64,000 nucleotides of DNA from Eretmocerus hayati (GCA_029851415.1 CM056743.1:22048905-22112904), one strand, 5' to 3'. Shown: positions 45,733 through 58,296, counted from the stretch's first letter. Made by a program: numbers and translations. Notes: generated by a model not told the origin, from the sequence alone.

Positions 45733-45872
45733 CAAGTTGATTATTTGGTCTCATCGATCTTGAAGGACGGTGGGGAACTAAATAAATTTCCACAATTTCA
45801 TGATAGAGATTTTGGGAATTCATTTAGTTCCCCACCGTCCTCCAAGATCGACGAGACCAAATAATCAACTTG
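45733..45872. repeat. 140-bp hairpin repeat
   Basis: CAAGTTGATTATTTGGTCTC at 45733 mirrors the sequence ending at 45872. Arms are ~55 bp with 2-3 mismatches and the loop ~30 bp. The arm includes TCGATCTTGAAGGAC, also present in the termini of the PLE at 59.0 and 63.5 kb, so it may be a miniature derived from those termini. Confidence 0.65.
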
Positions 45873-46659
45873 TTCATTTGTTCCAAGTTACACTAGCTTC
45901 GACAGAATTTTCGGATCGGGAGAGTACATTTACTACAATATGATTTTTCTGTGTATTTTTATACGTAGAAACTGACGCCATATCCCGTTTTGCCCTAGAC
46001 ATCAGAATTTGTTTTAAATCACTAAGAGCTGATTTCATTGAAAACAGTGTTTCTCACGTTTTCTTTCGATTATTTTGATTGATTGACTTGATAAAGCTCT
46101 CTCATGATAGAACAAAAACCTACCCAAACTATGCATGTTATTACGTATTTTGACCAGTTGAACACGATGGCATCATATTCATATGCATATTGAGGGGAAC
46201 ATATTTGCAATAGCCCATGCAAGGATAGACGCGTCAAATGTACAGCTAGTATTTCAAAATAAGGTATTCTGAGCATTTTCTCAGCTAAACTCAAGCCTCC
46301 GCGTAATAAGTCAAATCTCGAGTATTTGTTCCCACGGGCCTCTGGATCTACTGATATAGTATCTTTCTGTTACGTGATAACGATATCTGAACAAGTATTG
46401 AAGAGCTGTACTCACATAATGTCAAGTAACTTTCGCTGTATCGATCACATTCACACTGTTGCCTATGGGGGAATTCGAATGGCTCTGCTTTGAAGGCAAT
46501 TGGATGGAATCATTCAGCGCTGTATTTATGATCTTATGGTGATCGAGGAGGGTCATTCGGATAACTTTAGTAGTTTTGTAGGCTAGGAAATTTGAAATAC
46601 GGGTAGTCTTCAGTTCACTCCAAAAAATTCTTAAAAAGCTTTTTCCGGTTTAATAGATG

Positions 46660-46770
46660 TGTATCTGACGCCTCTATTTCTGATCTATTGCACTCCGGGA
46701 AGTGCACAACGATGGTTTGAGCAAAGCCCAATATACCGAGCTTTGCACACAGAATCGGTCTGGGGTCTGT
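46660..46770 (+). pseudogene. Fragment related to the 47-kb pseudogene
   Basis: The plus strand encodes SDLLHSGKCT, similar to SEIVHSGKCT in the 47.5-kb minus-strand frame, then hits a stop after a few codons. The shared nucleotides include CACTCCGGGAAGTGCAC. It suggests an inverted local duplication, now decayed. Confidence 0.3.
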
Positions 46771-47008
46771 AATCTTCAGAGGTGAGTCGGGGAATCTCTG
46801 GTAATGATTCAAATAATGCTTACAGCAGTCAGTCTCACGAGGCCAATTACAACGAGATTGATGCGGGGTGTTCGGGAAACGGACCATGGATCAGAACAGC
46901 GCTGATTCAGTTGACATTTTCATGAAAATTCTCCTTGGAACCAGACATGGAGGATTTCATCGAATATGCTAATACAACTTGGATAACTTCGTGTAATGTT
47001 GAATCTGT

Positions 47009-47613
47009 TCAAGGTGACATGGAGGCAAAATTTTTGAAATTATTCATTCTTATTATTTTATTCAAACGTGCACTACAGAGTTTTTGAAACACGAGAGTTG
47101 CTTTGCTAGTCACACTAGTATTTTCGACTTTCACGGCGTTATTAATCTCATGAAATCCTTCATGTTCGCTCTCAACGTGAATTTTTATCAGAATATCAAG
47201 AATTTCTGAATTTTGCAAGTAGTAACTCACGTAACTTTCGTCACCTGCCTGAATTGAAACGATCAAGAGTGATTCATCGTCCACAGTTAGACATCGTACT
47301 TTGCCAGTCTCCTTAAATAGTCGAGCGACGACCTATTCACTCTATTCTTGGTAGCCATCATAACAACCGCGATGAGATTTTGATAGCCTACGGCCCTTTT
47401 GATAAAACTGCTATCATCTTTCAACACAATCGAATCAAATTTAGGCATGAAAACGAGTCCGGTGGATCTGACTTCGCACAAGAATTCTCTGTGCAAACCC
47501 CGATGCATCGGATTCTGCACATCTCGCACTGTGCACTTCCCGGAGTGCACAATTTCGGACTTTGCACGTATATATACAAAGATGATAAAACCTACCGTCG
47601 TAAGTTTGAACAA
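47009..47613 (-). pseudogene. Possible secreted-protein gene broken by one frameshift
   Basis: The minus-strand frame from 47613 starts with Met, a hydrophobic signal-like segment (MFKLTTVGFIIFVYI) and then KSEIVHSGKCTVRD. It stops at 47287. A second frame, open from ~47330 and overlapping it, continues with RLFKETGKVRCLTVDDESLL to 47009. The composition and abutting overlap look like one protein of about 200 residues with a single-base indel. Family unknown. A partial inverted relative lies near 46660-46760 on the + strand (HSGKCT again, then stops). Confidence 0.3.
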
Positions 47614-47619
47614 GATGTT

Positions 47620-48855
47620 TCTGGTCTATTTTGTGAGCATTTTGAGATTTATTGTCAAATTTGTCCGATTTTCCTAATAGCAAATCGAAAAATTAGCTTG
47701 CCACTGGTTTCGAACACATCCTAGCATTCTGAAACCACTGCCATCGTCTTCAAGGGGTCATATCATGTGACAAATCATAGTTTGTAAAGTTTTTGTCTTA
47801 TTATGAGAGAGACTTTATAAAGCCAATCAATTGAGAACGATCGCAAAAAACGTGAAATACACTGTTACGAAAATGAGTTTCTAGCGATTTAGAAAAATTT
47901 CTGATGTCCGGGGTGAAACGGGTTACCGAATCGGTTTTTTACATCAAAAATTCAATTTTGGCGAGCATTCCAATCTCGAAATTTTTTTGACCAGTGTTAT
48001 ATATGAAAATTGAGCAAAAATTCGGGTGAAAGAGTCCATGCCGGAATACCTTATTATTTTGAGTTAGGAGGTTTCCGTTCTACTATTTTCCTTTTCGAGT
48101 TCAGGATTGGAAAGCTTTTTTCCCAGAGTTGGGACTCTTACCTCGTGTTATGGGTTTTTTCGAGCTAGGGATATACGAGTTAGAGAATTTCTAATGTACC
48201 TATATCATTTGCGTTACCGAATGCAACTTTGAAAGGCATTTTTTAGGGTTAAATTGTCCGATTCAACGGACGAGGGTCTAAAAATCATTAAGTCACGATC
48301 CTGAGTTCAGAGCATTATGATCTATAGATCGTGATATTTTGTTGAATCGCATCGGTTGGCGAGTTAAAAAGCGAGCAAGAGATTATTTGAACAAGTAATA
48401 GGTGTCAGAATAAGTAAACGAAAATCTGTCCATGTTCTTGCATGGTTTGTGACTACAGTATTTTTTTGTGGTCATATAGTTTGTAACTGCTGTGTGTAAA
48501 CATCAATTTTACTAATAATCATAATCTATACTAAGTATTACGACAATCGTAGAGTAGTCATGTGGATAAGACGTTCATTAGTGCATTCTACCGTACAAGT
48601 CACTTGACCGTCTAACTATTCTTGTGAAATACTGAACAATAGGATCGATAGTTCAAAGTAGGTCACTATGCTAGATCATGTTATGAGAATGTGTGATTGA
48701 CTGAACATCTCGGAAATTTTATTCCGTACTAGGGCTATGTAATGATGTCACGACACAATTCCAACAGAGTTCAATCAGAGTTCCGTGTATTGGCTTTCCA
48801 TGAAAGGGCTAGGTGGTTGAGCCTGGTGAGGTGGACTCTGTTCTCGTTCTAAGGT
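47620..48855. other. Unassigned intergenic DNA
   Basis: Nothing recognised; AT-rich with no long frames. Confidence 0.4.
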
Positions 48856-48859
48856 GTAA

Positions 48860-49818
48860 AGTAGGTGGACCCAACTTGACTCCGTATGCTAAACTCAGGA
48901 ATGGGCAGTCGTAGGCCTTCGCGACTAATTTTTTTTTTTTACATTTGTTACGTCAAGGTATGAGTAAATAAGCCGTTTGGATAGACCCCGAATCATTTCT
49001 GCGTTTCTCTCAAAAGTCATAGTAATTTTTCTATTCTCCGTGTTTGCACAGCTAAGAAATAACCGAGGAAATTGGGTTCAGTGAAACCAACGCCATTTTT
49101 TCCAAGTTCGGCCAATCTCAACGTATTCCAAAGTATTTGATTCCTTTATTCGAGACATCCAGAAATCTGTTTTTCAAAGTAGCAACTCTCGAATGTAGGG
49201 CTATTTCATGAGCAAAATACAAAGATGACGTGTTAAACAAGAAGGCCAACAGCTGAAAGTACCCCATACACCCTCACATGGTTATCTCGAAAGAGCGCGT
49301 AGTTACGACTTTCTAACTACTCAGCACGTATTCATCGCGTCCAAGTACGTCGGAAATAGTGGTTTGGACCGGCGTTGAACTCCAAATGTGGTTGCACGGC
49401 GATAAGAATGGATGGAAACGATTCTATGCACTTCATTGCCGATTTACCTTGTTTCAAATAATGGGGGCAAGTTGGGTGTACACTTTTGTAAGTTTGGGTT
49501 AGTTAAAATAGCTCGGTTCCACTTTATAAAAGTTAGACGTACTCTCTCAACATGAATCAGCTAACTCAAACGGGTTTTGACTGAAAATCAGCTATTTTTG
49601 CTGATTTTCAGCTATTGTAGCTGATTTTCAGTGAAAATCCGTTAGCTGCAAATCAGCTAAAATAGCTGATTCATGTTGAGAGAGTACTTTAGCTAATTTT
49701 GAAGGTCTTGAGACAAGCTTTGGAATGAGTTGAAGTACATACGGTGAAGAACATTGAGACAATTCAAAGTTGTTGAGAATATATCTTAATGAGGTCAAGT
49801 TGGGTGCACTTGCCTTAT
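48860..49818. mobile_element. Second copy of the F family, ends with CCCAACTTGAC
   Basis: GGTGGACCCAACTTGAC at ~48872 pairs with the complement of GGTCAAGTTGGGTGCACTT at ~49793-49811. The left ~350 bp are similar to 25130-25480. A 149-bp palindrome is inserted at 49539-49687. No coding capacity. Confidence 0.55.
49539..49687. repeat. 149-bp palindrome with AGCTGATTTTC units
   Basis: GTACTCTCTCAACATGAATC at 49539 mirrors the sequence ending GTTGAGAGAGTAC at 49687. The inner part repeats TCAGCTA / GCTGATTTTCAG several times. Resembles a small palindromic MITE nested in the F-family copy. Confidence 0.7.
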
Positions 49819-50298
49819 TTTTCGCCTTTGTCAAGCATTTTAAGTACGAACGTATCTTACGGGCGGATATAGATCTGTCTGTCCCAGGTAATTTCTTTTA
49901 ATGAGGATGAAGCATCAGATAACTTTGAGGGGATAATCTGAAGCTTTGACTTTGCGTTCGTCAGTCACATTGACGGAATTGACCAATTGATGATATAATT
50001 TCAAGTTTTTAATTATTCTATGAGAAAATATAGTGCACTTATTTCACACCGATCTCATTATCAAGCAAACGTTACGTGAAGAAATTTTATTCTCGCTTGT
50101 GATGATGACATATTCTGGCACAGTTAGAATTTCAAACTGGGCAGAAATTTTCTCGCATCACTTTAGGCATGAGTATCTTGCATAGAAAGTTGAATTTTCA
50201 CTCAGCTTACACATACACTGTGAAGAATTGGTTGAATTTTCAACCAACACTCCAACCAGCTAGTTGAATTTTTCTTTCACTTGAGCAATTATATCCCG

Positions 50299-50680
50299 TG
50301 ATGGATGTATGGATGGATGGATGGATGGATGGATGAATAGATGATGGGTGGACGGACGAATGGATGGATAGATGGATAGGTCGTAGGATGTATAGGTGAA
50401 TAGACGGATGGATGGACCCATCACCCATTCATCCACCCATCATCCATCCAACCATCAATCCACCCATCAACTATCCATTGACCATCCATCCATCATTGAT
50501 CCATCCATTATCCACCCATCATCCATCACTCCATCTATACATCCATCCGTCCACCCACCATCCATTTCTCAATCCATTCATCGACCCCATCCATCATCCA
50601 TACATCGACCATCGATCCATCATCCATCAGTCCACCCCTCCATCCATCCTTATCCACCCATATGACCATCCACCATATTC
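50299..50680. repeat. Tetranucleotide microsatellite with strand switch
   Basis: The left half (50299-50415) is (GGAT)n with variants. At about 50417 it switches to (CATC/CCAT)n, its complement, to 50680. The Ser/His/Pro/Ile-rich frames across it are translation artefacts. Confidence 0.9.
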
Positions 50681-51533
50681 TACCCCCCACACGTAGGCAA
50701 CCTGGTATACAGAAACCTCACGGACAGATTGTGATAATCCTCATTGGTTGAATATTAAACCAAACTGGAAACATTTTCTACAGTGTAGTGTTACATAGAA
50801 GATTTTTAGTTCATCTAATCTTTGACTTGATCGTTACATGTCCATGGAGAATTATCCTCGATAGAAAATAGGCCAACTCATTACGACCAGCTGGTAGCAA
50901 ACACCGAATCGTACCAATATCTGGGATTTTTACACTAATTTATGCATACGAGTATTTTCTGAGAAGTTTACATAGAAGGAATAACTGCAACTGCTCTCAA
51001 GCTTTAAAACTTCGCCACCTGAGACCAGAGTAAGATTTGATGAAATCATATTCGATACTCATAAGTGTTCTATGGCATTGAAAAGGAATTTTGCAGAATT
51101 CTTTCCAACATCATATAAATGATGAAGCGAAAATCGATCAAATTGATACCTGCATGACTAGAATAGCTTAAAAAAGGGGGGCGTCGAACATTCTTGTTTG
51201 TTTATTTACTCAGAGCGGCAAGTACAGACATGTAACTGAATGTTGTTTTGCAGAACTGAAAATCATAGAATTGTTTCATTTTAGTCGGGCCCATTGCTCA
51301 CTCTGTTACGGAAATTTGATGCTTACCATGAGAAATACATTCAGAGACAAGTCAAAAAATCCTATAACCTTAGGACGTAACGGTATCTGAGAGGCAGCCA
51401 TCACCAAGATAATGTCTCGTGAAAAAACACAAGGGCTCGTATACCACGAGGAGGAATACATATGGCCAGCACACAGCTCATTCTGTAAATGTGTTAATGT
51501 TATGTGGTAATGTTCTGTAAATGTTAGCATAAT

Positions 51534-52053
51534 CGTAATTGGGGTCTTGCATTTTCTTGACCCCCTCAAGGAAAGGTATGGCAAATTAGAGCAAATTGAA
51601 ATAAGTATTGTGCAATTGGGGTTTTCCCCAATTTTTTATTCGGGAAAATTTTTTTCATCTTGCGCAAATCGTTTAACGACTTGCATCGTGTGACGTCACA
51701 GGGATACAGTCATCGACTACTATTCTGAACAATGGTCGTAAAGGAAGGAAAAAAACAATGTAAGGTTTGGCAAATTCGAGCAAATCAAGACAAGTATCGT
51801 GCCATTGGAAAAAAAATTATCAAAAATTTTTTTCATCTTGCGCAAATAGTTTGACTTCAAGACAACTTGCACCGTGTGACGTCACAGAGATAGATACAAT
51901 CGTAGACTTTCAAACAATTTGCGCATGGTCAATAAAATTTTCGGAAATTTTTCTCCCAATTGACGAGCAAATCAATACTTGTTTTGATTTGCTCGAATTT
52001 GCCAAACCTTTTTTTGAGGGGGTCAAAAAAAAATGCAAGATCCCAATTGCAAC
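51534..52053. mobile_element. 520-bp element with ~75-bp inverted ends and a duplicated interior
   Basis: TAATTGGGGTCTTGCATTTT at 51536 mirrors the right end near 52030-52053, and the arms include GGCAAATT-GAGCAAAT. The interior is a direct duplication (51578-51740 and 51764-51920), each copy containing TTTTTTTCATCTTGCGCAAA and a GTGTGACGTCACA palindrome (near 51690 and 51878). Confidence 0.65.
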
Positions 52054-52745
52054 GGTTACGAATCAATTCCTCTGATTCCGGTCTTCTTCTGCGTTGTGAT
52101 GTATGTTCACAAGTGATTGCGAATGACTTGTATCTTTTCATTTTTTAATTTTTCTATACGTCTCAACCCGTTGACTTGAGAACTGACTTTCGGCGCTCGA
52201 AATCATTTTCTGGTGGTTCAAACATCGAATGCTACCGAGTATCATAACGATGAAAGATGGTGAAATTAGAGATCCCGAACCTTTCTACGAATTTTTATTT
52301 TTTCTTTTAAGAACTAATGACTGCTGAGACTCCATTTTGGGCCAATATATAACCATCCATCCCCGGTTAGAAATCAAGTGTAGGCCGCTAATAGGGGCCC
52401 ATCTGAGAAACTGTCAGTACAGAAAAGGACCCTACAGGGCAATTCTATTCGGCGCGTACAGGGCTCCAAGCATTCTTCCAACGAGCTCCCTAAACGAATA
52501 GGGTGACAGTACGGGTGCTGTTGGGAGAAGATAGGGATTCGTGTAGTGGAAACCACACGAACTACACAGAGCATTTGGAGTATTTGTCTTGGTATGACGT
52601 GAATCCTCACGTAAGCCATGGAATCATGAAGTTTATCACTCGTTAGATGAAATGTATTTGCTGAGTTCATCACTCATTAAGAGTGTCAGTTTTTTGCCTT
52701 TATAGGAAATGGCCCACTCTTGGTTTTTCCGGAAGAAAACACATG

Positions 52746-53942
52746 CTATTTTCTCCTGGCTCGATGATTCTCTTGACCAACAGCAGTAATTGATTTCTTC
52801 ATTCTTTCTGAACGTTCCTTTTTCCAACCACAAAAGTGATTAAACGAAATGCTAAAAATCGAAGCGCATAGTTGACAGCTGAGATAAATCAGCACGCCTT
52901 AACCTCCAATATTTCTCAAGATAACATAATAATTCCGGTCCCCCAATTAATTTCCTCTCCAAATTAAAGATCCTTTGTGCTGCAGCTAGTGACTCCGAGA
53001 TACCCTTAAAATTTTTGAAGTATAACATTTAGATTTTGACTCGAAAAGCAAGGATGGTGGAATCTGACAGAATTCAAATGCACTACTACAGTCTGTTTAA
53101 GGAAACCTGAGGGTGCCGATAGGGAAGCTGAACGGCAAAAGTGGAATAGGGAAACTATCGGGAAATTCGTTGGGGTCCTGTCTCCGCCGGGTAGAATTGC
53201 CGGGCTGTTTCCCCGCAGTTTCCGTACGCGCCCCGTGAAATATCCCAGATGGGACCCTATATTTCGTCGGCAAACCCTATACCATATCTGACCAGGTCTA
53301 ATTCATCCGTCGTCAGGTTGGGTTGGGTAGGGTGAGCGCCGGTTGTCACCGAGTTAAGTTGGATTATCGTTGGATTTATCGGTCAGAAATTGTATTGGGT
53401 TTGCCTGACAAAAATATAGGGGCCCATCTGGGATTCTTTACGGGGCGCGTAGGGAAACTACGGGAAACAGTCCGGAAATTCTACCCGGTGTGGACAGGGC
53501 CCCAACGAATTTCCCAATACTTTCCGTATTCCACGTTTGCCATTCAGCTTACCTATCGGTGCCCTCAGGTTTCCCTGAACAGATTTGGAGCAGCGCTTTG
53601 GATATTGTCAGATTCCATCAGCCTTGCTTTTTGAGTAAAAATCTCAATGTTACAATTCAAAAATATTAAAAGCATCTCGGAGTGACCCACAAGAGCACAG
53701 AAATTATAGTTTGGAGAGGAAAATCGTTCAGAGAACAGGAATTAGTGTTATCTCTAGAAATATTGTAGTTTACGGCGTACCGATTCAGTTATCTCAGCTG
53801 CAGCTGTCAACTATATGCTTCAATTGTTAGCATAGCATTTAATCATTCTTGTGATTCCAAGAAGGGTCGTTCAGAAAAAATGAAGATACAGAAATAAGCT
53901 TCCGCTAATGGCCAAGAGAATATTCGAGGCAGAAAAAAATAG
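52746..53942. mobile_element. Insertion U in Q left arm, 1.2-kb palindromic element
   Basis: CTATTTTCTCCTGGCTCGA at 52746 mirrors the sequence ending CGAGGCAGAAAAAAATAG at 53942. Arms of several hundred bp include GTTGACAGCTGAGAT with its complement near 53790, and GATAGGGAAGCTGAACGGC with its complement near 53550. A short G/T-rich tract (GGTTGGGTTGGGTAGGG) lies at 53315 near the loop. The empty site is legible in Q's right arm near 58372. Confidence 0.65.
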
Positions 53943-55331
53943 CTCGTGGGCCATTTCGAAGCATTTCGATGAATGCCTGCACCAGGAGGGTCTGGAAGAA
54001 ATCCATAAAAATTTTTTTCCGTTAGTACTATATTAATTTAGTACAAAAAAATTTTCTTTTGATTTTTTTCTAAGGCCTCCGTGGGCCCTGAGGCCTATGA
54101 GAGGCCCTTTTTGGGCCCCTTTTTATCCTATTTCCAGAAAATCATCACTCCGACTAGACTCAACATTTTTGGACGCAGCTAGACCCATTTTCTTCCTTAA
54201 AACTAGTACTTTTGAGAAAAAAATTGTCCAAGGTCGATACTTGAGCAACTTCTAGGAGCTATTTGCTGAGAGCACATCTTAGCGATTTTTCGTCTTGCTT
54301 CAAAGTGATGTAGCTGTCACAAGACAATCGAATTTCACAAGTAGTCATTTTGAAGGTCTTGAGAAAACCTACAATTTGACCACTGGTAAAAGTCGATTAC
54401 TGTACTTTCTATAGGACTTACCGTCGTCACAAGCTGAGCAAATTCGTGAAAATGACCAATTTTGAGCTCAATTTAAAAAAATCGTTTTTTTTTTATTGGA
54501 CCCCAAACCTGTGCCAATATATTTTTCGATACCAATACTACCAATTAGAACAATAACCTGGGTGGGATATTGAATTCTCGATTTTATCCAGCCAATTTAT
54601 ACACCCTTTTTTGACTTTTTGCTCAAAATGGCCTCACAGGCATGGCTCGCAAATGCTTCCATCTGAACCAATGTGCACGAATTTGTGTGGAATTACTCTT
54701 CAATGTACCCCCAAATATGTGTGAGAAATTTCGGAGGCGAGCCTCGAGCTAGACGCAAGCAGGAGATTCTATTTTACGAGTTGAAAATGGGCTTTATTTC
54801 GTCTATTTGGACGCAGGCGAATGCGAGTGGGATTTCACTCGTTCTAGCTCACAAATAAGATCAGCGGCTAAAATAGGGATACAAACATGTTTTTCCGACT
54901 CAAAATGACCATCTAAACACGTTCTCATGATCAATTTGGCTCTTTTCCATCGTCTGAAGTCACTCCATCGAAAAACATGTAACTAAGTGTTTTCTAGTCT
55001 GAGAGCAAGTATCAATATTTTGGAGCCAAACTGACCCCGGAATCGTGTTCAGATAATCATTTTGAGTCAGAAAACCATGTTCGTATCCCTATTTTAGCCG
55101 CTTATCTTAATTGTGAGCTAGAACGAATGAAATCCCACTCACACTCGCCTGCGTCCAATTAGACGAAATAATACCCATTTTCAACTCGTAAAATAGAACC
55201 CCCTGCTCGCATCTAGCTCGAGGCTCGCCTCCGAAACTTCTCACACATATTTGGGGGTACATTGAAGATTAATTACACACAGATTCGTGCACATTAGTTC
55301 AGATGGAAGCATATGCGAGCCATACCTGTGA

Positions 55332-55543
55332 TAGTCCGGTCTCTAGCAACCCTTTCGTATGTCCGTAAAATGCAACTTCCAACTGATCTCACACAAAAAC
55401 TATTCATCGAGAAGTGCCCACCTCACTCTTGTTTCAATCAATACATTCACAGATTCGAATAAGACTTAGGTGAGCACTTTCTCCCGCGTGTGATAGGCAG
55501 TGATGGTGACGGACATACGAAAGGGTACCCGGAGATTGGACTA
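55332..55543. mobile_element. Insertion S in Q right arm, 212-bp MITE, TAGTCC ends, TGA duplication
   Basis: Starts TAGTCCGGTCTCTAGC and ends with an imperfect complement (GGAGATTGGACTA). TGA lies on both sides and only once at the empty site read from Q's left arm (CCTGTGAGGCC). End sequence and 3-bp duplication match element N, which defines one family. Confidence 0.75.
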
Positions 55544-55639
55544 TGAGGTCATTTTGAGCAAAAAGTCAAAAAAGGGTGTATTAAATTGACTGAATAGAAT
55601 CGAGGATTCAATATCCCACCCAGATTGTGGTTCTAATTG

Positions 55640-57532
55640 AGGGGCCGTGTGATAAAAAGCCCTAATGGCGGTTAGGTCCTTTTCCCCCCTGTCGCTTTTT
55701 TGAACCTTCGAACCATGATCTATGACCCCAAAAAACTCGTTTTTCGAAAAGCCTTATAAACCACCATGGGTCACAAAGCGCGTAAACGCCATTAGGCCCT
55801 TTTACAAAATTCAAAAAAAGGGCTTAGTGGACGTTAAGCCCTTTTGTCAGTGACATGACTTCAATGAAGCTTTTTTTTTACGAATATTGAATTATTGTTA
55901 GAAGAAAATGTATGGAAAACTCTGCAGAAGACCCTTGCTAGAAACACATGTTCAACTCGTTTTTGGCCCATTCCATAATCCTCATGTACACTCCTGGACA
56001 ATCATTTTTTGTCCAATACTGCAAGAAATTGTATGGTATCCATCGTTGTAATCGAATTTTTCAACGATGGATGGCTATAAATTTCTGTATGCGTTTCGTA
56101 CCGAAAACGCGCGTATTACCAAAAATCGATGCATAATATACCCCGGAAAGAGATGCCGATATGAAGCTGCCAAGGTGGCTAGGCCGCGCGTCTAGTACGC
56201 GGCTCTTTATACTGCGCTCTTGACTCTTATATGGCGGCCTTTATAGCAGCAGGGGTTGTACCGTGGCAATTTATATGCATCGTCGACCGCGAGCGCGCAA
56301 CTCACCACTTGCTGTCTAGGGTCTTTAGATCCAAAATATAACTGCCAGTGCATTATGCATTGATGGAATCAACGAAATTTGATTTCGAGTCGAGGGCGCG
56401 CTCAGTGTATGTGTACTAGTAGCTCTGGGCAGTTATATTTTGCAGATCAAAATTTCCCAGACGGCGAGTTGCGGCGAGTCGCGAGTTCCGTGTGGTCGAT
56501 GACATACGCTGCTACACACGCAAGAAATCCTATCAACTCACGGAGATATACCATCACTCGACTGCTCGGACAGTCTCAACGCTAAGTTCACATAGAGTAA
56601 TTTTTTTTTCTTGTAAGGACGGACAAATATTCTCACATAGCTCCTGATGTGGGCACACAAATTTTACAACAACAAGTATATATTTCGAACATTCATAAAA
56701 TATACATACTTACATTAAATTCACAAAACGGCCTAATTACATGTTGGTAACGAAAGCGAATATGTAAAAAGGGCACAACTGACATCAGCTATTTCGAAGA
56801 AGGCATAACTGCAGAAGAAAATATCAAGAAGGGCGTCACTGCAGGAGAAAAATTTCAAAAAAGGGCGTAATTGCCATGGTCATATTCCAAAAGGGCCTGA
56901 GTCCGTGGAAAAATAAGATAAAAAAGGCATTATCACTTTCCATAAAGGGCGTAATCAGATACAATATGGGAGAAGGGCCTTATTTGTAATGGGAAAATTT
57001 TATAAAAATTCTCCAGAGCCTGGATACGCTTCTCCACCTGATATAACGATGGAAACATGTCTTCTACCTCCAAATTAAGTGTTTTCACCCTTCTCTAGTG
57101 AAAAAGATTTCTCGTCATTTCCACACGACTGATAGAAGCTTTTCGTATCCATAGAACCGTGGAGCACGAAACGAACCACCCCCAGCAATCAGTTTCAAAA
57201 CATGCTCAGGAACACTCTCAAAAGATTTGGAGACCTTTAGACTTGAACTCGAGATTTAATTTCACTTTTTGAGAGGGAGAAAGGCCGAAATTTGACACTG
57301 GGATCGGAAAAAGGGCGTAATTGCATTTTTTGAAATTGCTGAAAAAAGCTCGAGATCAAATTTCATCCCCGGTTCGAGTTGGGCTATTCCGAGAATGTTA
57401 TCTTCTTCGAATTAGGTCAGGTCTACTAGTCCAAGTATGCCTCTGGCGGTTATTATTAAGTTTTTATTGATTTTCTCAAGATGACCTTTTTGCAATTAGG
57501 CCCTTCTTCCACCGGTGGAAGAAGGGCCTCTC
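55640..57532. mobile_element. Insertion T in Q right arm, 1.9 kb, rich in AAAGGGC motifs
   Basis: Flanked by AATTG on both sides (or AATT, depending on where the end is drawn). The empty site TCTAATTGGTAG is legible in Q's left arm near 54540. Ends are AGGGGCC and GGGCCTCT. At least 15 words of the type AAAGGGC(C/G)T and complements (AGGCCCTTTT) are scattered along both strands and cluster near 55660-55850 and 56770-57000. No transposase. A GC-richer block at 56150-56600 has no recognised function. Confidence 0.65.
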
Positions 57533-58081
57533 AATTGGTAGTATTTGTATAAAAAAATGTATTCGCACAGGTTTGAGGTCGAATAAAAAAAAACGATTTT
57601 CTCAGATTGAGTTCAAAGTTTGGCATTTTTACGAATTTGCTCAGCTTGTAACGACTGTAAGTCTTATAGAAAGTATAGTTATCGACTTTTACTAGTGGTC
57701 AAATTGTAGGTTTCCTCAAGACCTTCAAAATGACCACTTGTAAAAGTCGATTATCACATGTCCAGTGGGAGCTACATCACTTTGAAGCGAGCCGAAAAAT
57801 CGCTAAAATGTGCTCTCAGCAAATAGCTCCTAGAAGTTGCTAGGCTCAAGTATCGATCTTGGACAATTTTTTCTCAAAAGTACTAGTTTTGAAAAAGAAA
57901 ATGCGCCTAGTTGCGTCCAAAATTGTTGAGTCTAGTCGGAGTTATGATTTTCTGAAAATAGGCTAAAAGGGGCCTAAAAAGGACCTTTCATAGGCCTCAG
58001 GGCCCACGGGGGCCTTAGAAAAAAATCCAAAAAAAAATTTTTTGTACTAAATTAATATAGTACTAAAGGGAAAGAATTTTT

Positions 58082-58296
58082 GGTAATCATGGTGTATTTG
58101 CACTCGTGTTCGTTTCTAATGAAATAAGTAATGCGGCTGCTGAACGAGTCACTATGGTCGTTTATTAGACTACGTTTCGACGACTTGTTTGTCGTCCTCT
58201 TCAGGTCATCGTCAGCTGACGACAAACAAGTCGTCGAAACGTAGTCTAATAAACGACCATAGTGACTCGTTCAGCAGCCGCATTACTTATTTCATT
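58082..58296. mobile_element. 215-bp hammerhead insertion with 13-bp target duplication
   Basis: GGAAAGAATTTTT occurs at 58069-58081 and 58297-58309, and once at the corresponding empty position in Q's left arm (a diverged form near 54015). The insert is mostly one inverted repeat (58118-58195 against 58219-58296, near-perfect) with a short non-palindromic tail on the left. Its left arm encodes a hammerhead ribozyme core on the minus strand. Size, ribozyme and a long duplication point to a PLE-mobilised miniature element. Confidence 0.75.
58168..58205 (-). ncRNA. Hammerhead ribozyme motif, apparently intact core
   Basis: The minus strand reads CCTGAAGAG, GACGAC, loop AAACAA, GTCGTC, GAAAC. 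The CTGANGA core, a six-base-pair stem II and GAAA are all present. The cleavage-site strand of stem III/I is not unambiguous, so self-cleavage may need a dimeric form, as for other PLE hammerheads with short stem III. Confidence 0.6.

Noticed and set aside
50240..50696. His/Pro/Ser/Ile repeat proteins
   Set aside because: Six-frame translation of a tetranucleotide microsatellite.
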